This document shows, piece by piece, positions 16,736-26,134 of a stretch of 64,000 nt of DNA (positions are counted from its first letter, which is position 1; every line of letters begins with the position of its first letter). The stretch spans positions 4,387,568 to 4,451,567 of the forward strand of contig NZ_LT907982.1 of assembly GCF_900230215.1 (NCBI RefSeq), read 5' to 3'. A model generated the notes under the pieces. The model was not told where the DNA came from, made no database searches, and saw nothing but the letters and a program-made list of their open reading frames with translations. The stretch is from Jatrophihabitans sp. GAS493. GTDB lineage: Bacteria; Actinomycetota; Actinomycetes; Mycobacteriales; Jatrophihabitantaceae. The translations under genes and the position numbers were made by a program.

Positions 16736-17212
16736 GTGCCCACCAGGTCAGAAGTCGAGCACCTGCTGCGCGGGGCCGAGCTTAGAGTGACCCGACCCCG
16801 GGTCGCCGTACTGACCGCGGTGTATGAAAATCCGCATGCCGATACTGATCAACTTCTGAGTTTCGCCCGTAAAGATCTGGGTGATGTCTCCCATCAGGCC
16901 GTCTATGACGTGTTGCGGGCGCTCACCACAGCCGGCCTGGTGCGACGCATCGAACCGGCCGGCTCGGCGGCCCGCTACGAGTCTCGGGTGGCCGACAACC
17001 ATCACCATCTGGTCTGCCGCTCCTGTGGGGTGGTCGCCGACGTGGACTGCGCGGTCGGCGAGACACCCTGCCTCACCGCCGCGGACAGCCAAGGCTTCGA
17101 GATCGACGAGGCCGAGGTCATCTACTGGGGTCTCTGCCCCGGCTGCACCGCCTCTGCCGGTGCGCCCGCTCTCGCGGTCACCGCTGTCAGTTCCACCGCA
17201 TCTGTCTCCTGA
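16736..17212 (+). CDS. furA: Fur-family peroxide-sensing repressor FurA
   Basis: The 158-aa protein has a Fur winged helix (TRPRVAVLTAVYENPHADTDQL, then VSHQAVYDVLRALTTAGLV) and the metal-binding dimer domain with NHHHLVCRSCGVVADVDC. A second Cys pair, CPGC near the end, would form the structural zinc site with CRSC. Its place 41 bases upstream of katG on the same strand is the classical actinobacterial furA-katG arrangement, in which FurA represses both until oxidised. Start GTG is favoured by the promoter position and by length. Confidence 0.93.
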   Translation: MPTRSEVEHLLRGAELRVTRPRVAVLTAVYENPHADTDQLLSFARKDLGDVSHQAVYDVLRALTTAGLVRRIEPAGSAARYESRVADNHHHLVCRSCGVVADVDCAVGETPCLTAADSQGFEIDEAEVIYWGLCPGCTASAGAPALAVTAVSSTASVS

Positions 17213-17220
17213 GTACCTAG

Positions 17221-19488
<2,268 letters not shown>

Positions 19489-19505
19489 GTAGCCTGACGC
19501 CTTGA

Positions 19506-19542
19506 GAGTCCGGGTCGGCCGTCCATCGGCCGGCCCGGACTC
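19506..19542. terminator. Strong hairpin terminator between katG and the isochorismatase gene
   Basis: Arms 19506-19521 and 19527-19542 (GAGTCCGGG-T-CGGCCG and its near-perfect complement) surround the five-base loop TCCAT. A T-rich stretch follows on the plus strand. It lies between convergent genes and could serve both. Confidence 0.8.
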
Positions 19543-19545
19543 TGC

Positions 19546-20208
19546 CTATTCTTTAGTCTTTGTCTTGTTTGGCGACGACTTCCAAACCTCGGCGATCTCG
19601 CCGCCGGTGGCACAGACTCCGAAGCACTGCCGCATCGTGGCCAGCGTGGCCGCGGTCGTCTCAGCGTCGGCACCGCCGGTCAGGTCTTCTCCGAAGACGA
19701 CGTAATAGTCGAGAAAGTATGCATGACGGGCCGTGGAGTCGACGCAGACATGGGTCGCGACGCCGGTGATGACGACCGTCCGAATTTCCCTCGCCTGCAG
19801 AATGGCGTGCAGATCAGTCTCAAAGAATGCGTCGAAGCGATGTTTGATGACGACCGGCTCCCCCGGCAATGGTTCGAAGCCGGGGTAAGGCTCAAAGCCC
19901 TGGGTGCCGTGTTGGCAGTAGGGTTCCCGCCCATGCCGCACTAAACGCTCCCACATCGGCCCGCTCATATGCTGCGGTGCGTAGTCGGCGTGTACGTGCG
20001 CGACCATCACTCCGGCGTCGCGGGCGGCAGTGAGCAGATCACCCAGCCGCGACGCCACCCCTGCGGCGTCGGAGATGTTCTGCCCGATCCGATCGGAGAA
20101 GAAGCCGGGGAGCGTGAACTCCTGCTGCATGTCGATGACGATCACCGCCGTGTGGCGCGGGTCGAGCTTCTCCTCGGCGGTCAGTAACAGGTCGCGCGGC
20201 GCAGTCAC
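19546..20208 (-). CDS. Isochorismatase-family cysteine hydrolase
   Basis: The 220-aa protein uses a GTG start at 20208, preceded by GAGAGGAACCGACC. The catalytic triad of the family is visible: Asp in VIVIDMQQEF (about residue 24), Lys in VVIKHRFDAFF, and Cys in GVATHVCVDSTARHAYF. The cis-peptide segment TGVATHV is present. Such enzymes hydrolyse isochorismate, nicotinamide, ureidoacrylate or N-carbamoyl compounds. The longer frame upstream adds 30 residues without family features. It is divergent from the epimerase gene and may share its regulation. Confidence 0.87.
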   Translation of the reverse strand: MTAPRDLLLTAEEKLDPRHTAVIVIDMQQEFTLPGFFSDRIGQNISDAAGVASRLGDLLTAARDAGVMVAHVHADYAPQHMSGPMWERLVRHGREPYCQHGTQGFEPYPGFEPLPGEPVVIKHRFDAFFETDLHAILQAREIRTVVITGVATHVCVDSTARHAYFLDYYVVFGEDLTGGADAETTAATLATMRQCFGVCATGGEIAEVWKSSPNKTKTKE

Positions 20209-20339
20209 GGTCGGTTCCTCTCTGCGTCTGGTGTCTCGCGTCTGGTGTCGTACGTCTGGACAGCCATGGCAGGCTGGTTCTCGCGAGGTGCTCGTCACTG
20301 CTAGCCATGACGATCCACGATACGGACAGGAGTCCAGGC
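20209..20339. promoter_or_regulatory. Divergent promoter region with 14-bp direct repeats
   Basis: GCGTCTGGTGTC begins at 20224 and again at 20238, and a third partial copy (ACGTCTGG) begins at 20252, so the period is 14 bases. The region separates two divergent genes, and AGGAG at 20328-20332 is the ribosome site of the plus-strand gene. The repeats could be protein-binding iterons or simple slippage products. Confidence 0.45.
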
Positions 20340-21206
20340 ATGCCGCATGTTGTCGTCACCGGTGGATCCGGAAAGCTCGGCCGCGCCTGCGTGGCCGACC
20401 TGGTCCAGCACGGCTGGCAGGTCATTGTCTTCGACCGCCTACGATCCCCGGAGTTGAGCGAGGGCGTTATCCTCACGCCGGTCGACCTGACCGACTACGC
20501 CGCCGTCCTGGACGGGATGCTCGGCGTCGAAGAGCGCTTCGACCACGTGGATGCCGTTGTGCACCTCGCGGCGATTCCCGCTCCGGGCATCGTCGGTGAT
20601 CATGCGACTTTCGCCAACAATATGAACGCATCCTTCAACGTGATCTCCGCGGCGCGGCGGGCCGGCGTCAAGAACATCGTCTGGGCCTCCAGTGAGACGG
20701 TGTTGGGGCTGCCCTTCGACGCTCCCCCGCCCTACCTGCCGGTCGACGAGGAGTACGCGCCGCGGCCGGAGAGCACCTACTCGCTGACGAAGACTCTCGA
20801 AGAGGCGATGGCGGTGCAGCTGTGCCGATGGGACCCGACCCTGAAGATGATCGGACTGCGCTTCTCGAATGTGATGGAACCCGAGGACTACGAGTTGTTC
20901 CCGTCGTATGACCTGGACGCGTCGCTGCGCAAGTGGAATCTCTGGGGCTATATCGACGCTCGCGACGGTGCTCAGGCGATCCGCCGAGCCTTGGAGTATG
21001 AGCGCCCCGGAGCGGAGGTCTTCATCATCGCGAACGCCGACACCGTGATGAGCCGCTCTAACGCGTCGCTCGTTGCCGAGGTGTTCCCGGACGTCGAGAT
21101 CCGCGGAGACCTCGGTGAGCACGACACGTTGCTGTCGATCGAGAAGGCACGACGCGTGTTGGGCTACCAGCCGCAACACAGCTGGCGCGCACGTACTGGC
21201 GGCTGA
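20340..21206 (+). CDS. NAD-dependent epimerase/dehydratase (extended SDR)
   Basis: The 288-aa protein starts MPHVVVTGGSGKLGRACV at an ATG seven bases after AGGAG; a further in-frame ATG 33 bases up has no such site. It has the extended-SDR glycine motif (TGGSGKLG, residues 7-14), DHVDAVVHLAAIPAPG, the active-site Ser in VWASSETVLG and the YSLTK (YxxxK) motif. These features support an oxidoreductase/epimerase acting on a sugar or sugar acid. The shorter C-terminal part resembles uronate dehydrogenase-like members. The exact substrate is unknown. Confidence 0.87.
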   Translation: MPHVVVTGGSGKLGRACVADLVQHGWQVIVFDRLRSPELSEGVILTPVDLTDYAAVLDGMLGVEERFDHVDAVVHLAAIPAPGIVGDHATFANNMNASFNVISAARRAGVKNIVWASSETVLGLPFDAPPPYLPVDEEYAPRPESTYSLTKTLEEAMAVQLCRWDPTLKMIGLRFSNVMEPEDYELFPSYDLDASLRKWNLWGYIDARDGAQAIRRALEYERPGAEVFIIANADTVMSRSNASLVAEVFPDVEIRGDLGEHDTLLSIEKARRVLGYQPQHSWRARTGG

Positions 21207-21316
21207 GCTGGCGCGCGTTCACCATGAGCTGAATCATCCGGGTTTTGTTCGGTTTTGCCTCTGGATTGATCGGTTGATCGATCTTTTTGTCGTACCTCAC
21301 CGCTACGGTTCTGGGT

Positions 21317-22779
21317 ATGGGAGGAACACCGCGCGACGAGACGGATGATGGGGCTGCTGTGCGGGTTCCGTCGTTTGCCGATGCGGTGATGTTTCCCGAT
21401 GGTGTGGCTGCGTGGTTGGCCTCGCATGAGCCGGGTCCTGAGACGGGGGCGTTGTTGGGGGTGCTGGACCCGGAACGGCTGACCCATGCTGGGCGGGTGG
21501 ACCTGTTGGTCGCGGTCCGCCGTCAGCAGGCCTGGTTCGCCGCGACCGAAGCCGGCCTGTTGGCGTCGATCAGTGCTCATGCGGCGGAGCTATCCCCGGT
21601 GCCGGAGTTGGCGTTCGAAGCCGCGGAGGCGGACGTGTCGTGTGCGCTGCAGATCCCGCCGCGGACAGCCGGATTCGCGTTGGACCACGCCGTGACCCTG
21701 GTCAACCGGATCCCGACCACGCATCGGTTGCTGTTGGAGGGGCGGACGACACTGCGGCACGCGATGACCCTCACGGTGCCATCACCAACATCAGCGACGA
21801 CCGGATCGCCTCCCAGGTCGAGGACGCGGTGCTACCGCAGGTGGGGCATCAGACGCCGACCCAGTTCACCGGCACCGTCCGCCGCGCCGTCGCCAAGTTC
21901 AACCCGACCACAGATCAGAAACGCCACGAAGACGCGGTGAAGGAGCGCCGGGTCGCCAGGTTCGCTCATGACGACGGGATGGCCGCGATCTGGGCCTACC
22001 TCCCCGCCGACGCCGCGGACGCGGTGCTGGTCGCCGTCAACGCCGTCGCCGACCAGTCGAAAGCTCAGGCCCCCGGTGATGGGCGGACCGCCGACCAACG
22101 CCGAGCTGATGCGTTCCTGAACATCGCCCTGCGGGCGTTGAACGATCCGGGGCTGCCGAAAGCCCACGGCCTGCGACCCAGCGTTCACGTCACCGTCTCC
22201 GCAACCACCCTGTTGGGCTTGGATGAGTTGCCGGGGGACCTCGACGGGTACGGCCCGATCCCCGCCGCCCTGGCCCGACGCATCGCCGCCGACCCCACCG
22301 GCACCTGGCGCCGCCTGATCACCGACCCACTGTCCGGCACCCTCCTCGACCGCGGCCGCAGCACCTACACACCACCCCGCGACCTCACCGAACACGTCAT
22401 CACCCGAGACCGGACCTGCGCCTTCCCCACCTGCACCCGACCCGCTCGCCGCTGCGATCTCGACCACCGCATCCCGTATCCCACCGGCTGCACAAGCGCC
22501 TGCAACCTCAACGCCCTCTGCCGCCGACACCACCGCCTCAAACACCAACTCGGCTGGAACATCACCCACCGCGACACCCACGGCAACTACCACTGGAGCA
22601 CCCCAACCGGCCACCACTACAAATCCATCACCCCACCGCTGAGCGACCCCGACCCACCCGACCCACCCGACGACCCCGACGCACCCGACGCACCCGACGC
22701 ACCCGACGCACCCGACGATGCGGACCCGGGCCCTAGCAACTCCAGGCCGCCGGAGAGTCCGACAACCGACCAGACATAG
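21317..22779 (+). pseudogene. DUF222/HNH endonuclease-domain gene with a frameshift
   Basis: The N-terminal half (21317 to about 21778) and the C-terminal half (about 21778 to 22779) are in different frames. The first ends its family-like part at RTTLRHAMTLT, the second resumes at AITNISDDRIASQVEDAVLP. Adding one G after 21778 would join them as HAMTLTVAITNISDD and give an about 487-aa DUF222 protein. The C-terminal half has the HNH nuclease motif CAFPTCTRPARRCDLDHRIPY and LCRRHHRLKHQLGW, then an Asp/Pro-rich tail. These proteins are abundant in actinobacteria and their function is unclear. A sequencing error would give the same picture. Confidence 0.8.
22681..22716. repeat. 9-bp tandem repeat encoding a Pro-Asp-Ala tail
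   Basis: GCACCCGAC occurs four times in a row (22681-22716), preceded by related GACCCACCC units. It codes for the Asp-Ala-Pro repeat in the acidic tail of the DUF222/HNH gene. Confidence 0.85.
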
Positions 22780-22919
22780 GCGCCCGACCAGTCATAAGAA
22801 TGGGGATCGAAGCTGGCGGGGTGGGTCACGCTCTACTGTGACCTCACCAGGCTCGGTTGGCTTCCGTTGGCCGCAGGGCGGATCGCGACTCCAGCGGCTG
22901 CGGTCGCTAGGCTCACGGC

Positions 22920-23354
22920 ATGATCGCTCGGAACGGGGGCGCACTCCGCCTAGGGCTGATCGCGCCCGCCGATCTGATCGACGTCTTCGTCTACGTCACG
23001 GTGCTCAACCTGGCCGCCGAGTTCGTGCCCAACGTGATCGCGGAGAGCTTCTCGGTCTCCCTGCTCACCGCGGTCATGCTGAAACTTGTACTCGAAGTCG
23101 TGGTCTGGGTGAAGAGCCGCGTGAAGCGGCGCATCCGCCAGGCCGACACACCACTGGGCAAGGTCGCCGGCGGCGTAGCACTCTGGGTGGTCCTGGTCGG
23201 TAGCAAGTTCGTCGTGCTGGAATTGGAGAGCCTCATCTTCGGCGACGCGGTGAGTCTCGGTGGATTCTTCTCGGTGACGCTGCTGATCCTGACGCTGCTC
23301 ATTTCCCGCGCAGGGGTTCGTCTCCTGCTGGCGATCGACGATCCGGCGAAATAG
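22920..23354 (+). CDS. Small membrane protein of unknown function
   Basis: I do not recognise a family for this 144-aa protein. It has three or four hydrophobic segments: IDVFVYVTVLNLAAEFV near residue 20, a second at about 45-62, ALWVVLVGSKFVVLELE near 88, and FFSVTLLILTLLIS near 118. A basic loop, KSRVKRRIRQAD, probably faces the cytoplasm. It lies alone between the DUF222 gene and the two-component system. Codon use and GC match the neighbours, so it is likely a real gene. Confidence 0.7.
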   Translation: MIARNGGALRLGLIAPADLIDVFVYVTVLNLAAEFVPNVIAESFSVSLLTAVMLKLVLEVVVWVKSRVKRRIRQADTPLGKVAGGVALWVVLVGSKFVVLELESLIFGDAVSLGGFFSVTLLILTLLISRAGVRLLLAIDDPAK

Positions 23355-23450
23355 GTGGAGCAGTGGAGAAGATGGATCGATGTCGGTTCGGCCATTCGCC
23401 ACTGAGAGCTGAGAACATGATGTTGGGCGTGCCAATCGGCGAGACGAACC

Positions 23451-23490
23451 CCGCCCGACATTGTTCCGCCCGACATTGTTCCGCCCGACA
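23451..23490. repeat. 15-bp direct repeats upstream of the response regulator
   Basis: CCGCCCGACATTGTT occurs at 23451-23465 and 23466-23480, with a third partial copy (CCGCCCGACA) at 23481-23490 and a degenerate fourth from 23496. The array ends about 45 bases before the response-regulator start. It could be an autoregulatory binding array or a minisatellite. Confidence 0.8.
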
Positions 23491-23536
23491 TGATCCCGCC
23501 GACGCGATCGTGCCGAGGCGAAACCGAGGAGAGCAC

Positions 23537-24193
23537 GTGACGAGAAGCGGGTACACGCAGCCACTCATCACCGCCGTCGTCATCGACGACCATCCATTCT
23601 TCCGCGACGGGGTCACCCGTGGGCTCACTCAGAGCGGTCGGATCAAGGTCCTCGGTGAGGCCGACGGCGGGCGGTCCGGGCTCGAGCTCATCCGACGTGA
23701 GACCCCGGACGTGGCCGTCGTCGACTACCAGATGCCCGACCTCAACGGGATCGAAGTCGTCCGCATCGCCGCCCGAGATTCCCTCGTGACCCGCATCCTG
23801 CTCCTGTCGGCGGTCACCGACCCGGCCGTCGTCTACGAGGCCGTCCAGGAAGGAGCCGCGGGATATCTGAGCAAAGACGCCAAGCGCTCCGAGATCGTCG
23901 AAGCGGTTACACGCGTCGCCGCCGGCGACACCGTCGTCCCACCAGAATTGGCAGCCGGACTCGTCAACCAGATCCGGATGCGCAAAAGCAGCGATGTCCC
24001 GGTCCTGAGCGAACGCGAACGGCAGGTGCTGGAAGGCTTCGCCCGCGGTCTGTCGATTCCGCAGCTCGCGGCTGAGCTCTACATCGGCGTCAGCACGGTG
24101 AAGACCCATACGCAGCGCCTCTACCAGAAACTCGGTGTCTCCGATCGGGCCGCAGCCGTCGCCGCCGCCATGCGCCTCGGCCTTCTCGACTAG
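23537..24193 (+). CDS. NarL/FixJ-type response regulator
   Basis: The 218-aa protein starts at GTG 23537 after a GAGGAGAG ribosome site. The receiver domain has the acidic pair in VVIDDHPFF, the phosphoacceptor Asp63 in VAVVDYQMPDLNG, and the Lys in GYLSKDAKRSE. The C-terminal LuxR helix-turn-helix reads LSERERQVLEGFARGLS and IGVSTVKTHTQRLYQKLGVSDR. It would be phosphorylated by the histidine kinase encoded four bases downstream. A longer reading frame upstream runs through the 15-bp repeats and is not needed. Confidence 0.93.
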   Translation: MTRSGYTQPLITAVVIDDHPFFRDGVTRGLTQSGRIKVLGEADGGRSGLELIRRETPDVAVVDYQMPDLNGIEVVRIAARDSLVTRILLLSAVTDPAVVYEAVQEGAAGYLSKDAKRSEIVEAVTRVAAGDTVVPPELAAGLVNQIRMRKSSDVPVLSERERQVLEGFARGLSIPQLAAELYIGVSTVKTHTQRLYQKLGVSDRAAAVAAAMRLGLLD

Positions 24194-24197
24194 AAAC

Positions 24198-25439
24198 ATG
24201 GACGACCGCTCCGCGCTGAGTCGCCTGGCCGGCCAGCGCGACCTGCACGACATCCTCCTCGAACACGCCCTGCGCGGACTGCGCATCCAAGTACTCCTAC
24301 GCATCGTCCTCGCCCTCTTCGTCGTGCTCGTCGTGGTCATCGAACCGCCGGCCAATGACGCCGCCGCGTGCTATCTCATCGCCGCGCTCTACGCCGTCTG
24401 GGCCGGCGCCGGCCTACTGGTCGTCGGTCACGGCGGCGAAGGTACCGCGCGTTTCGCCTGGCTCGCCCTCTTCGTCGACCTCATCGCCATCGGCACCCTG
24501 ACCGTCGTGGCCAGCGACTCAGACCAGCAGAGCTGGACGGCCGACATCCTGGTCAACGGCCTGATCCTGATACCGCTGCTCGCCGCCACCCAACTTCGGC
24601 CGATGGTCTGTGCGCTCGTGGCCGGACCGACGGTGCTGGTCTACCTCGGGGCCAGCGCCGCCGCGAGGCAAGCCAACACTGAGCCATGGGCCTCCGTGCT
24701 GCTCCGCACGCTGGTCGTCGCCGGGCTGGCCGCCGGCTGCGTGCTTCTCTCCCGCGTGCAGCGCTCCCGCGTGCTGACGATCGGTGCACTCGCCACCGAT
24801 CGGGCCCGGCTGCTGTCGGAGGTTATGCAGATCGAGGAGCGGAACCGACGCGAACTCGCCGAGAACCTGCACGACGGAGTGCTGCAGTACCTGCTCGCCG
24901 CTCGTCAGGACCTCGAGGAGGCACAAGGCAGCGGCGACGACGAATCCTTCGAACGGGTCGAGTGGGCTCTCACCGAGTCTTCCCGGCTGCTGCGCTCGAC
25001 CATGACCGAACTCCATCCAGCCGTGCTGAAGCAGGCCGGGCTACCGTCGGCACTGCGCGAACTGGCCCAGACGATCGGCTCGCGGGGCGGTATCGAGGTC
25101 ACCGTGGACACCAGTGAATGGCCGATAACGCAGGATCCCGCGGTCGACGCCGTGCTCTTCACCGCCGCTCGCGAACTGCTGACCAACGTCGTCAAGCACG
25201 CCCGGGCCACCCGAGCGAGCGTCGCCATCGCGGCCGAGGAGGGGAGCGCGCGTCTGGAGGTCACCGACGACGGCCAAGGAGTTCAGTCGGCCCAACTAGC
25301 GCAGAGCCTGGCCGACGGGCACATCGGGGTCGCCTCGCAGCGCGCCCGAATCGAAGCGCTCGGGGGCCGCTTCACCCTGCGGCCGGCCGACTCGCGGGGA
25401 ACCATCGCCGAGGTAGAGATCCCACTGCCACCTCGTTGA
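24198..25439 (+). CDS. NarL-type (HisKA_3) sensor histidine kinase
   Basis: The 413-aa protein begins MDDRSALSRLAGQ, four bases after the response regulator stop. The N-terminal part has five or six membrane segments (about residues 29-48, 56-76, 86-105, 117-131, 137-152 and 170-186), so the signal may be sensed in the membrane. The dimerisation box is RRELAENLHDGVLQ with the phosphorylated His225, followed by the ATP-binding HATPase motifs LLTNVVKHARA (N box) and VTDDGQGVQ (G1). The pair forms a complete two-component system; its stimulus is unknown. Confidence 0.92.
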   Translation: MDDRSALSRLAGQRDLHDILLEHALRGLRIQVLLRIVLALFVVLVVVIEPPANDAAACYLIAALYAVWAGAGLLVVGHGGEGTARFAWLALFVDLIAIGTLTVVASDSDQQSWTADILVNGLILIPLLAATQLRPMVCALVAGPTVLVYLGASAAARQANTEPWASVLLRTLVVAGLAAGCVLLSRVQRSRVLTIGALATDRARLLSEVMQIEERNRRELAENLHDGVLQYLLAARQDLEEAQGSGDDESFERVEWALTESSRLLRSTMTELHPAVLKQAGLPSALRELAQTIGSRGGIEVTVDTSEWPITQDPAVDAVLFTAARELLTNVVKHARATRASVAIAAEEGSARLEVTDDGQGVQSAQLAQSLADGHIGVASQRARIEALGGRFTLRPADSRGTIAEVEIPLPPR

Positions 25440-25464
25440 CCGAGCGCATCGGAAGCCTGCGGTG

Positions 25465-25480
25465 TCCCCCAATCGGGGGA
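25465..25480. promoter_or_regulatory. Perfect 6-bp inverted repeat upstream of the small membrane protein
   Basis: TCCCCC-AATC-GGGGGA lies 26 bases after the histidine kinase stop and 104 bases before the next start. It could be a terminator hairpin of the two-component operon, although no T-run follows, or an operator for the response regulator. Confidence 0.5.
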
Positions 25481-25584
25481 ACGGCACATCAACCACTCCA
25501 TCCTCCAGCTGGCCGACCTTAAGCCCGCCGGCTTGCGACGAAGCTACTGAGTAGCAAACATTCGCGCAGACAAAGGAGAAAGCC

Positions 25585-26067
25585 ATGACCCCCACCGACC
25601 TTCTCGTGGTAGCCGCCCTCGTCGGATACGCCATCTACCGACAGACCCGTATCAACGAGATCACCGGCCACAGCCGCTTCAAGCTCGCCATCATCTACAG
25701 CGTCATCGGCATCTGCCTGGGTGTGCACGTCGCCCACACACCGGCCGCCGTCGGCCTGCTTCTCGTCGGCCTGGCGGCCAGCCTCGGCATCGGATACCTG
25801 CGCGGCCGTAAGACGCGGATGTGGTCGATCGGCGCGAAGACGTATAGCCAGGGCACCACGCTCACGGTCGGCCTCTTCCTCGGTCTGGTCGCCTTCAAGT
25901 TCCTCCTCGGCACGGTCGCCTACCTGACGCACACGCCGTACGAGAGCGGAATCGGCAGCATTCTGTTGATGATCGGCCTGATGCTCGCCGTGCAGGCCGA
26001 GCTGATCTGGCGCCGCGCGCAGGCCATACAGACTGAACCGGCTCTGGTCTTCGCCGCCGCCCACTGA
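25585..26067 (+). CDS. Small polytopic membrane protein (CcdC/DUF1453-like)
   Basis: The 160-aa protein follows a clear AAAGGAGAAAGCC site. Five hydrophobic segments are visible (starting at TDLLVVAALVGYAIY, then IIYSVIGICLGVHV, VGLLLVGLAASLGIGYL, LTVGLFLGLVAFKF and ILLMIGLMLAVQAEL). The pattern YRQTRINEI after the first segment and LRGRKTRMWSIGAKTYSQG in the middle resembles CcdC/DUF1453 membrane proteins, but that is only a likeness. It lies between the two-component system and the LAL regulator and ends at a strong terminator. Confidence 0.75.
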   Translation: MTPTDLLVVAALVGYAIYRQTRINEITGHSRFKLAIIYSVIGICLGVHVAHTPAAVGLLLVGLAASLGIGYLRGRKTRMWSIGAKTYSQGTTLTVGLFLGLVAFKFLLGTVAYLTHTPYESGIGSILLMIGLMLAVQAELIWRRAQAIQTEPALVFAAAH

Positions 26068-26079
26068 CCGCCATCGCCG

Positions 26080-26112
26080 TGCGCCCCGGACGACTCACGT
26101 CTCCGGGGCGCA
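26080..26112 (+). terminator. Rho-independent-like hairpin
   Basis: TGCGCCCCGGA (26080-26090) pairs perfectly with TCCGGGGCGCA (26102-26112) over an 11-base loop, 12 bases after the stop of the small membrane protein. No T-run follows, as is common in high-GC actinobacteria. Confidence 0.75.
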
Positions 26113-26134
26113 GGGCGCATATCCTTCCTACATA

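Noticed and set aside
21223-21260. TCATCCGGG sequence before the DUF222 gene as another palindrome copy
   Set aside because: Only the left arm matches; there is no right arm.
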